48,929 nucleotides of DNA from an uncultured Clostridium sp. (GTDB taxonomy: Bacteria; Bacillota; Clostridia; Lachnospirales; Lachnospiraceae). Positions within the stretch are counted from its first letter, which is position 1; each line of letters begins with the position of its first letter. This document shows, piece by piece, positions 43,216-48,929 of this stretch. The translations under genes and the position numbers were made by a program. The notes below the pieces were generated by a model. It did not search any database. It was not told where the DNA came from and saw nothing but the letters and a program-made list of their open reading frames with translations. Where the stretch lies: positions 1 through 48,929 of the forward strand of contig CAMNRM010000038.1 of assembly GCA_946553025.1 (NCBI GenBank). Direction: 5' to 3'.

Positions 43216-44310
43216 TCAGCCGTTTAGAAAATAACTATTTTCCCGAAAAACCACCGAAAACCGGCTGTACTCCCCATAGATGCTTTCTGCCTTAATCTGA
43301 TGTCCCATGCGCTCCATAATCGTTTTTGCCATGTAAAGCCCCATGCCGGTCGATTTATATTTTCCGTTATGGAAATTTTTTCCGGTATAACCTTTTTCAA
43401 AAATCCTTCCGATATCCTGGGGATGGATTCCCTGACCGTAATCTTTTATATGGAGAATCACGGATTCTTTTTCCTTTTCCGTCCAAAATTTAAGAACCGG
43501 ATGGGCTTCTTCCAGCCTTTTTTTATTTTCCCCGTCTGTTGCTTCGTCTGCTTCTTCCCTGCTTTTTTCTTTTTTCCCGTATTTTACCGCATTTTGAATC
43601 ATTTGGTCCAGGGCGTAGACAAGCCACTGCGGATCGGTGTGAATGTAAAGGGGTTCAACCTCCATGATAAGTTCAAATCCCTGCTGAATCAGAAAAAAAC
43701 GATTATTGCGCACGGAAGTTTTTACCGCATCAAGAAGATTTACCTCTTTTATCTGAAGATCCAAAAGGGGACTTTGCAGGCGGCAGCCCAAAAGCATGGT
43801 GTTGAGCTGCTGATTGATTTTTTCCAACGGTTCACGCATTGCCCTGCGAAGTGCGGGATCGGAGATTCTTTCGTTCATCAGCAGTACGGCGGAAAGGGGA
43901 AGCTTCAGTTCATGGCACCACCGGGCAGCAAAATCCTGCAGATCCTGGTTCTCCTCGCTCCTTAACCTTAACTGCTCGCTCAACAATTCCACATCATGTT
44001 CGGCAATATCTTTATTTTCAAATGCTATCGGTAATCGGCAGATTAGTTCCGACTGCGCCAAAATCTTTTGTTTTTCTTTTTCCCTTTTATAAAACCGTGC
44101 AAAATCAGCCGCTATTCCAATCAAAAGAGGGATAGAAAGCAAAAGATCCAGATACAGCAGATATCCAACCTCCTGTTTCTGGATAAAAAAGAAAAAGTAA
44201 AGATTAAAGGCGAAAAATAAAAACATAATCGAAAAAAACAGCCCCCGTCTTTGATCAAAATACGGTTTTAAGCTGCTTTTCACATACATCGATGCACCAC
44301 GCATATTCAT
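43216..44310 (-). CDS. BceS-like intramembrane-sensing histidine kinase
   Basis: The 364-aa kinase has two N-terminal membrane helices (about residues 23-66) with almost no extracellular loop, the hallmark of intramembrane-sensing kinases. The H-box is WCHELKLPLSAV; the ATPase domain has QNAVKYG, DYGQGI and GMGLYMAK. It should take its signal from the BceAB-like transporter. ATG 44310 overlaps the regulator stop (ATGA) and is chosen over a longer frame opening at 44361. A charged insert (KKEKSREEADEATDGENKKR) lies in the ATPase domain. Confidence 0.88.
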   Translation of the reverse strand: MNMRGASMYVKSSLKPYFDQRRGLFFSIMFLFFAFNLYFFFFIQKQEVGYLLYLDLLLSIPLLIGIAADFARFYKREKEKQKILAQSELICRLPIAFENKDIAEHDVELLSEQLRLRSEENQDLQDFAARWCHELKLPLSAVLLMNERISDPALRRAMREPLEKINQQLNTMLLGCRLQSPLLDLQIKEVNLLDAVKTSVRNNRFFLIQQGFELIMEVEPLYIHTDPQWLVYALDQMIQNAVKYGKKEKSREEADEATDGENKKRLEEAHPVLKFWTEKEKESVILHIKDYGQGIHPQDIGRIFEKGYTGKNFHNGKYKSTGMGLYMAKTIMERMGHQIKAESIYGEYSRFSVVFRENSYFLNG

Positions 44311-44975
44311 TGCAGAAAATATCCCTGTCCCTTCTTTGTCGCTATCATTTCCCTGCCGCACTGTGTACGCAGACGGCTTCTTAAACGGCTGATCAGCGTA
44401 GTAAGCGTCCCATCGGATACATATTCATCGGTTTCCCATAACTTCATCATCAGTTCTTCCCGGGTAACGACATCCGGGCGTTTTTCGGCAAGCTTCATCA
44501 GGATCTTTCTCTCGGATTTCGTCAGAAAAATCTCCTTTTCGCCCATAAACAGCGCCTGCTGCTCTCCGTCAATATAAAGATTATCGCCCAAAAAGATCTG
44601 TTCCTTCACCTTATACTCATAGGTGCGCCGCAGGATGGCCTGAATTTTAGCTTTCAGCAAATCTAAATGGAACGGCTTTTCCACATAGTCGTCCCCGCCC
44701 TGCGCCATCGCCATAATCTTATCCCGATCGTCGCCCCGGCTGCTGATGTAGAGGATGGGCACACGGGAAATCTGTCGTATCCGGGCGCACCAGTAAAAAC
44801 CGTCATAAAAAGGCAGATTAATATCCATCAGCACAAGCTGCGGCCTTATCTCCCGAAATTCCTCCAAAATAGAATCAAACCGGCGGATGGTGTGCGTTTC
44901 ATAGCCCCAGCGGACAAGAAACGATGCCATTTCCCCCGCCAGTGTTTCGTCGTCCTCGATAATCAGAATTTTCAT
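44307..44975 (-). CDS. BceR-like OmpR-family response regulator
   Basis: The 222-aa protein has a receiver domain (IIEDDETL acidic pocket; LMDINLPFYDG phosphoacceptor Asp; the conserved Lys in VEKPF) and a C-terminal winged helix (LTKSERKILMKLAEK, then VSDGTLTTLISRLRSRL). It likely activates the neighbouring BceAB-like genes. I chose ATG 44975 (MKILIIEDD), with a GGGG about 11 bases upstream. Confidence 0.9.
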   Translation of the reverse strand: MKILIIEDDETLAGEMASFLVRWGYETHTIRRFDSILEEFREIRPQLVLMDINLPFYDGFYWCARIRQISRVPILYISSRGDDRDKIMAMAQGGDDYVEKPFHLDLLKAKIQAILRRTYEYKVKEQIFLGDNLYIDGEQQALFMGEKEIFLTKSERKILMKLAEKRPDVVTREELMMKLWETDEYVSDGTLTTLISRLRSRLRTQCGREMIATKKGQGYFLQ

Positions 44976-45010
44976 GTACAATACATCCCCTTAAAAACTT
45001 CCTTGACAGG

Positions 45011-45541
45011 TTATACCATCGAAAGCACAAGCTGAAACGCATAAGCGCCAAAGGCCAGAAGCACCGTGGGTACGATGAACTTAAGCCCCTTGGTAAATTC
45101 ATCACAGCGCAGCTTCAGCTTGTCTAAGTTTTCATTAATGATATCCCGATACAAAAGGATGAGGGAGCGGCAGGCTTCCAGATCCTCCATCCGCTCAAGT
45201 TCGGCCTTCGCGAGTTTTTCCGGGTCCATGCGGATCATCTGTTCGGGCTGAAGAAGGCGCATAAAGAAAATCAGCACATAGACATAAGACACCATAACCG
45301 CAACACAGGTTAAAATATAACCAGCCGTAAGCACAGCCTGGACACTGTTTTCCGGAAGGCTTATCTTAGAAATTCCGCTGAACAGACCGGTAATAAATAC
45401 AAATAAAAACCCGCAGAATGTAATCGCGATATACACCTTATTATCCAGCTTATTGCTCCGGTCAAACTGGTTCTGATACTCTATCCTTAAGCTTTCCAGC
45501 TCCCTTGAACAGCCAAAAGCAATGGGGTTATCTGGTTTCAA
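45011..45541 (-). CDS. Hypothetical small membrane protein
   Basis: The 176-aa protein has two central membrane helices (about residues 36-56 and 72-96) and one near the C-terminus (about 154-174), with a charged helical region between. I do not recognise the family; a SLATT-like fold is possible. TTG 45541 has GGAGG eight bases upstream and is preferred over a GTG at 45559 with no site. It ends 35 bases before the response regulator, so it may be cotranscribed with the Bce module. Confidence 0.6.
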   Translation of the reverse strand: MKPDNPIAFGCSRELESLRIEYQNQFDRSNKLDNKVYIAITFCGFLFVFITGLFSGISKISLPENSVQAVLTAGYILTCVAVMVSYVYVLIFFMRLLQPEQMIRMDPEKLAKAELERMEDLEACRSLILLYRDIINENLDKLKLRCDEFTKGLKFIVPTVLLAFGAYAFQLVLSMV

Positions 45542-45612
45542 CTCTTTATCCTCCTGCACTTTTTCTTATTTTATCCTTCCTGACTTCAAACGACACAGCC
45601 AGACTTTTTATC

Positions 45613-45936
45613 TCAAAATGACACGACTAATTGCATCTTAAATCTCTCCTCACCATATACCGCATGAGGAATTCCTTTTGGCATGATCAGGGTTTCTCCT
45701 TCACTGAGAAGAAATACCTCATCCCCCACGGTAAAGCGTCCCGTTCCTTCCAAAACCGTTACCATGGCATCTCCTCCGGATTCATGCGTGGAAATTTCCT
45801 CATCTTTATCAAAAGAAAATATCGTCATGCTGACTGCCTCATTCTGCACCAGTGTTTTGCTGACAACCTGTCCCTCCTGATAGGATACCAGATCCTTTAA
45901 CTGCAGCTTCACCTGCTTTTCAATATTTTTATACAT
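45613..45936 (-). CDS. Small cupin-domain protein
   Basis: The 107-aa single cupin has the first motif ISTHESGGDAMVTVLEGTGRF (His and Glu ligands) and second motif GETLIMPKGIPHAV. ATG 45936 (MYKNIEK) has GAGGGGTAAG upstream; the longer frame at 45954 has none. It lies 14 bases after the ferredoxin gene, so the two form one operon with a Crp/Fnr-type operator. The role is unknown; this pairing in clostridia suggests redox or nitrosative stress. Confidence 0.85.
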   Translation of the reverse strand: MYKNIEKQVKLQLKDLVSYQEGQVVSKTLVQNEAVSMTIFSFDKDEEISTHESGGDAMVTVLEGTGRFTVGDEVFLLSEGETLIMPKGIPHAVYGEERFKMQLVVSF

Positions 45937-45950
45937 CTTACCCCTCACTT

Positions 45951-46697
45951 TCAATCTTCCAAAATCTTCCCGTCAATCGACACGGTCACTACCTGCCAGG
46001 GAATCATCTTCCCGCTCTCCTGTAGTGCCTTTTTCACTGCCATCTCCAGCCCTCCGCAGCAGGGAACCTCCATCCGCAGAACCGTAATGCTCTTGATTTC
46101 ATTTCCCTTAATAATCTCGGTCAGCTTTTCGCTGTAATCCACAGCATCCAGCTTCGGACAGCCAATCAGCGTAATCTTCCCCTTCATATAGCGGCTATGG
46201 ATGTCGGCAAAGGCAAATGCCGTACAGTCTGCCGCAACCAGAAGCTTCGCCCCCTGAAAATAAGGCGCATTCACCGGAACAAGCTTAATCTGGCAGGGCC
46301 ACTGTCCAAGCTGTGAAACGGGCACGCACCCGCTTTCTTCTGCAAAACGCTTATCTAATCCGTCCGAAACCTTCTGCTTTTTCTCCGGCTCCTTATGTGC
46401 CATCTGCCGCATCTGCGTACCCGGACAGCCCGAAAATACGGTTTCTGCCCCCTTCATCTTCTCTTTTTTTGACGCAAGCACGGCTGCTTCGTCATAAGCC
46501 GGTGCCTCCCTCTCCTCAAACGTAATGGCACCGCAGGGACATTCCGGAAGGCAGTCCCCTAAACCGTCACAATAATCTTCCCGGGTAAGCTTAGCCTTTC
46601 CCTGAACCATCTCAATCGCGCCCTCATGGCAGGCTTTTGCACATGCACCGCAGCCATTGCACTTTTCTTCGTTAATCTTTATTATCCTTCTCAGCAT
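45951..46697 (-). CDS. Two-[4Fe-4S] ferredoxin-domain protein
   Basis: The 248-aa protein begins with two 4Fe-4S motifs: CNGCGACAKAC at about residues 14-24, and CDGLGDCLPECPC. A longer C-terminal region has more cysteines (SGCPG; LIGCPKLD; EVPCCGG). It should carry electrons to an unknown partner. GGGAGGG precedes ATG 46697. It is first gene of the ferredoxin-cupin operon, whose promoter carries a Crp/Fnr-type site at -41.5. Confidence 0.85.
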   Translation of the reverse strand: MLRRIIKINEEKCNGCGACAKACHEGAIEMVQGKAKLTREDYCDGLGDCLPECPCGAITFEEREAPAYDEAAVLASKKEKMKGAETVFSGCPGTQMRQMAHKEPEKKQKVSDGLDKRFAEESGCVPVSQLGQWPCQIKLVPVNAPYFQGAKLLVAADCTAFAFADIHSRYMKGKITLIGCPKLDAVDYSEKLTEIIKGNEIKSITVLRMEVPCCGGLEMAVKKALQESGKMIPWQVVTVSIDGKILED

Positions 46698-46759
46698 AAA
46701 ATTGCCCTCCCTGCTTAATTTCCTTGTTCTTCGTACAATGTTCTTAATGTTACAGCGCT

Positions 46760-46801
46760 ATTATAGTACATGACTGTTAAAAAAAATGTGATTAACGTCA
46801 C
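46760..46801 (-). promoter_or_regulatory. Ferredoxin-cupin promoter with Crp/Fnr-type operator
   Basis: On the minus strand the palindrome GTGACGTTAATCAC (46788-46801; GTGA-N6-TCAC) is followed by a TATAAT box (46760-46765) with no good -35 element. Twenty-nine bases separate the palindrome centre from the TATAAT, which places the centre at -41.5 if the -10 starts at -12. That is the classic class II activator position of Crp/Fnr-family proteins. Confidence 0.75.
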
Positions 46802-46849
46802 GAAAACGAGGGATTATGCACTTCCATTTTTTTTCAGGATAGGATGATA

Positions 46850-46877
46850 AGGGTGTGCCCGCAAAGAAGCACACCCT
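46850..46877 (-). terminator. Terminator after the flavodoxin-like gene
   Basis: AGGGTGTGC (46850-46858) and GCACACCCT (46869-46877) form a perfect 9-bp stem. The T-rich tail on the minus strand is weak (TTATCATCC). Confidence 0.6.
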
Positions 46878-46917
46878 GCTTTAACTTACTGGTTACTGTC
46901 CTTTTCCATCCACTCCG

Positions 46918-47535
46918 TTACCGAATAAAACTCGTTCTCTGTGCCTCTTCCTTCTCCGGCAGACCGTATTTTTCCTTTCCCAGGGCAATGCTCTTCATTA
47001 AAAAGGTCATATTCCTTGCCAATGTCCGCATCGTCTGCAAACCTTCTGCGTCCTGGCTTGCCTCGCCCTGTGCCCTTCCATGGATACTGTTCCAGTACTG
47101 GCTTGACGCAACCGGCATATTGGAAATGGTAAAAAATTTGTTCAGTTCATCAAAGGTTGCGCTTAACCCGCCCCTTCTGGCAGCAACCACGCTTGCACCA
47201 ACCTTCATGCTCTTATCAAAATGTGTGCTGTAAAACAGCCGATCCAAAAATGCAATAAGGGTCGCATTTGCCGAAGCATAATAGACCGGACTTGCAGCCA
47301 CCAGGCCGTCACAGGCTTCAAACTTCGGTGCCGTTTCATTGACCAAATCGTCAAAAACACAACGACCCTTTTCCATACAGGAACCGCAGGCGATACAGCC
47401 GCGGATCATCTGGCTTCCCACCTGGACAATCTCGGTTTCCACGCCTTCTTTCGCAAATACTTTCTCCATCTCATGCAGGGCAATATACGTATTTCCTTTT
47501 TGGTGAGGACTTCCATTCAGCATTAATACCTTCAT
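46918..47535 (-). CDS. Flavodoxin-like NAD(P)H-dependent FMN reductase
   Basis: The 205-aa protein has the flavodoxin-fold start MKVLMLNGSPHQKGNTYIAL with the FMN phosphate loop. It has a two-cysteine insertion (GCIACGSCMEKGRC), typical of the iron-sulfur flavoprotein/WrbA-like family of clostridia, and ASPVYYASANATLIAFLDR. ATG 47535 has GGAGG nine bases upstream. It probably reduces quinones or other small redox substrates; the exact role is unknown. Confidence 0.85.
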   Translation of the reverse strand: MKVLMLNGSPHQKGNTYIALHEMEKVFAKEGVETEIVQVGSQMIRGCIACGSCMEKGRCVFDDLVNETAPKFEACDGLVAASPVYYASANATLIAFLDRLFYSTHFDKSMKVGASVVAARRGGLSATFDELNKFFTISNMPVASSQYWNSIHGRAQGEASQDAEGLQTMRTLARNMTFLMKSIALGKEKYGLPEKEEAQRTSFIR

Positions 47536-47634
47536 TAGCAACTTCCTCCTCTTTTTATTTTCCTATGCTATTGTAAAACTTTTTTACCTAAAACGCAATA
47601 CTCCGCTCTGAAATACTAACGGTTTCAAAAAATC

Positions 47635-47653
47635 ATTACGGTTCACCAGTCTG
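47635..47653. repeat. Partial palindromic repeat
   Basis: ATTACGGTTCACCAGTCTG resembles the left arm of the dispersed family; no clear right arm follows. It sits in the gap before the AT-rich three-gene cassette. Confidence 0.3.
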
Positions 47654-47675
47654 TATCTGCAAATTTTCAGATAGT

Positions 47676-47704
47676 TTGACAATTAATGAGGAAAATGTTA
47701 TAAT
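47676..47704 (+). promoter_or_regulatory. Consensus promoter of the right-end cassette
   Basis: TTGACA (47676-47681) and TATAAT (47699-47704) are exactly 17 bases apart, a full sigma-A consensus promoter. The predicted leader is short, with AGGAG at 47718-47722 nine bases before the GTG start. Confidence 0.9.
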
Positions 47705-47731
47705 ATACCCGGTTGAGAGGAGTGATTATTT

Positions 47732-48193
47732 GTGAGTCTTAAGGTATTTATGTTTAAGAATGAAATCCCGGCAGGGACATTCGTGCATTACAATGATGAT
47801 TTTTTCGATAACCATACGGAATTAATGGATACAGAGTTATGCAGAGCGGTATTACGTAAGATTGATAAAGCCGAATATGCTTCACCAGTAACATTTTATG
47901 GGAGAACTGCTAATTATGGCAGTTTAAGAAAGGATTATCTGAGCAGCGGTACGAAAACACTGTTGAATATTATTTCTCATCCAGATAAATGCTTCGATGT
48001 CTGCGAATGTGGTGATAATGTTTTATCCTTTTTACCAGAGTTAAATAATGGTATGGTATTTTGGCCTATACCCGTATTAATAGACGTTGACCGACCTTGC
48101 AATATCATCGTTGGTAAGCGTCATTTTACAACAGTAGCAGATTTTACAGAGGGAGTGCGTGCGATTTACGATGAAAACAATCAATATAAATGA
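47732..48193 (+). CDS. DUF4869-like protein
   Basis: The 153-aa protein starts at GTG 47732 with AGGAG nine bases upstream. The region SGTKTLLNIISHPDKCFDVC followed by ECGDNVLSFL matches my recollection of DUF4869 (pattern GTKTL...CGDN). The N-terminus MSLKVFMFKNEIPAGTFVHY is beta-rich. The function is unknown. It is first gene of an AT-rich three-gene cassette whose next gene overlaps it. The low GC contrasts with the chromosome interior and suggests horizontal acquisition. Confidence 0.6.
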   Translation: MSLKVFMFKNEIPAGTFVHYNDDFFDNHTELMDTELCRAVLRKIDKAEYASPVTFYGRTANYGSLRKDYLSSGTKTLLNIISHPDKCFDVCECGDNVLSFLPELNNGMVFWPIPVLIDVDRPCNIIVGKRHFTTVADFTEGVRAIYDENNQYK

Positions 48194-48575
48194 CAGCATT
48201 GGTGCTATTACTCTTAATGTTCATTTTCAGGAGAAGTTTTGCTATTTAGATAATGCCTCTGGTACAGGTAAATCTTTTTTATTTCGATTATTACGGCGTT
48301 ACTATAAAGAACTGGATTTAGTTGTAATTCATGTGAATTATGAAACTGAAACTTCAACAGAAAGCACATTAATGGATTATTGTAAACATGCTGATGTTGT
48401 ACTTTTAGATAATGCAGATTTATATTTAACAAGGCATATTATACAGAAATTCAGGGAACTTGACATTCAGGTGATTATATGCATGAAAAATATCAGGCAA
48501 GTTTATAGCAGCGATTTTGTGTTATATGATGTAATCTATGAAGGAAATACATTAAGCGTTAAGAGGTGTGGTTAA
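48171..48575 (+). CDS. Mini P-loop ATPase, ABC-like
   Basis: The 134-aa protein starts MKTININDSIGAITLNVHF, then has a Walker A-like NASGTGKSFLF (Asn in place of the first Gly of GxxxxGKS) and a Walker B-like DVVLLDNADLYL. No ABC signature, helical insert or H-loop is seen, so it is far shorter than ABC or AAA ATPases. ATG 48171 lies within the DUF4869-like gene (23-base overlap); a GTG at 48159 with a close GAGGGAG is an alternative start. It ends in TAATG overlap with the third gene, so all three are coupled. Confidence 0.6.
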   Translation: MKTININDSIGAITLNVHFQEKFCYLDNASGTGKSFLFRLLRRYYKELDLVVIHVNYETETSTESTLMDYCKHADVVLLDNADLYLTRHIIQKFRELDIQVIICMKNIRQVYSSDFVLYDVIYEGNTLSVKRCG

Positions 48576-48883
48576 TGAATGTCGTAATGTTGTTTGAAGA
48601 TAATGAAAAAAGTGCAAGCAGCCGATTATTGAAAGCAGGATATAATGGTAAACATATAAAATTTTCAGGTGGTTATAATAAGTTAAAAAGCAAGTTAGAA
48701 GAGTCATATAATAATGTAGATATTTTTATTGTGTTTATAGATGTAGCACCGAATAATCCATTTACAGTACAGTTTTATGAGAGCTTTTTGCGTCATGATT
48801 ATGTAAAATCTCGTCCGAATATCTATGTTGTACCCATTATATGTATAGAATATTATTTATTCTGGTCAGTATATGACTTGTGA
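48575..48883 (+). CDS. Small TOPRIM-like/Rossmann-like protein, unknown function
   Basis: The 102-aa protein starts at ATG 48575, overlapping the previous stop (TAATG), with AGAGG upstream. Predicted strands and helices alternate: NVVMLFEDN, a helix, KHIKFSGG, a helix, VDIFIVFIDVAPNNP, a helix, NIYVVPIICIEYYLF. The Glu after strand 1, the Asp of FIDV and a late IEYY recall the TOPRIM fold of OLD-type nucleases, but DxD is not intact. This is inference. The stop codon at 48881-48883 lies inside the 19-bp terminal repeat. Confidence 0.5.
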   Translation: MNVVMLFEDNEKSASSRLLKAGYNGKHIKFSGGYNKLKSKLEESYNNVDIFIVFIDVAPNNPFTVQFYESFLRHDYVKSRPNIYVVPIICIEYYLFWSVYDL

Positions 48884-48894
48884 GTTAAAAGTTT
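48876..48894 (+). repeat. Right copy of 19-bp terminal inverted repeat
   Basis: ACTTGTGAGTTAAAAGTTT is the exact reverse complement of 33-51. It overlaps the stop codon of the last gene of the cassette. The remaining bases to 48929 hold no gene. Confidence 0.7.
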
Positions 48895-48929
48895 TCAACA
48901 AAAAGAATAGCCCTTTTGTATGGATTTAT

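Noticed and set aside
48566-48883. Third cassette gene starting at 48566
   Set aside because: This upstream start lies inside the previous gene without a site at proper spacing. ATG 48575, in TAATG overlap, is better placed after AGAGG.
1-48929. Prophage or integrative element spanning the window
   Set aside because: No integrase, transposase, relaxase or phage structural gene is seen; the interior is ordinary housekeeping content.

Overview
The window looks like chromosome from a Clostridia-class Firmicute, most likely a Lachnospiraceae gut commensal. This rests on the gene content (DUF4317, DUF5662 and DUF1835/DUF3658 proteins, a ribDEAH operon under an FMN riboswitch, a Bce-type two-component/ABC module, FtsX/FtsW proteins) and on strong AGGAGG ribosome binding sites with consensus sigma-A promoters. 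No rRNA, tRNA, CRISPR array, integrase or transposase was seen. The interior (about 0.64-47.5 kb) has moderate GC. Both extremes (1-630 and 47.7-48.9 kb) are clearly AT-rich and carry a matching 19-bp inverted repeat, so they look like acquired DNA or edges of a repeated element.

Layout. 0-0.63 kb: AT-rich small ORFs, perhaps a frameshifted ribbon-helix-helix gene. 0.65-10.9 kb: DUF4317 protein, then on the minus strand a NUDIX hydrolase, a class B PBP overlapping an FtsW/RodA-family protein, a U32 peptidase-family protein, a long acidic ZapA-like protein and a DUF1835 protein. 11-21.3 kb: a large minus-strand locus that fits uptake and breakdown of fructosamines (Amadori products such as fructoselysine). 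It holds two FrlB-like SIS deglycases, a YitT membrane protein, a GntR regulator, an FrlC-like epimerase, an FrlD-like PfkB kinase, an ABC importer without its own ATPase, and a HAD phosphatase. 21.4-25.2 kb: ruvAB, a YprB-like exonuclease and a DUF5662 protein. 25.5-29.1 kb: cold-shock protein, a CDP-glycerol-transferase-like protein, a peptidoglycan-binding protein and an unlisted 44-aa ORF. 29.4-33.6 kb: galK, a short DtxR/MntR regulator, a uracil permease and a DUF554 protein whose promoter lies in a triple tandem repeat.

33.6-37.8 kb: the riboflavin operon (ribD-ribE-ribBA-ribH), preceded by an FMN riboswitch with two successive intrinsic terminators. 37.9-39.9 kb: vapBC and an ATP-grasp ligase. 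40-45.6 kb: a Bce-like permease/ATPase/sensor/regulator set plus a small membrane protein. 45.6-47.5 kb: a ferredoxin-cupin operon with a GTGA-N6-TCAC operator centred exactly at -41.5 from its predicted start, and a flavodoxin-like reductase. 47.7-48.9 kb: an AT-rich three-gene cassette (DUF4869-like protein, mini P-loop ATPase, TOPRIM-like small protein) driven by a perfect TTGACA-17-TATAAT promoter.

Two themes cross the window. A dispersed imperfect palindrome (arms like GTTACTGT/ACAGCAAC) sits in many intergenic gaps. Several genes carry short tandem repeats: 24 bp x3 in the U32 gene, 36 bp x4 in the ZapA-like gene, 15 bp x9 in the Bce ATPase gene, about 16 bp units at the DUF5662 C-terminus, and 23 bp x3 in the DUF554 promoter. 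The candidates for something undescribed are the three-gene cassette at the right end and the two-deglycase-plus-YitT arrangement in the fructosamine locus. Family names come from recognising motifs; no database search was run.
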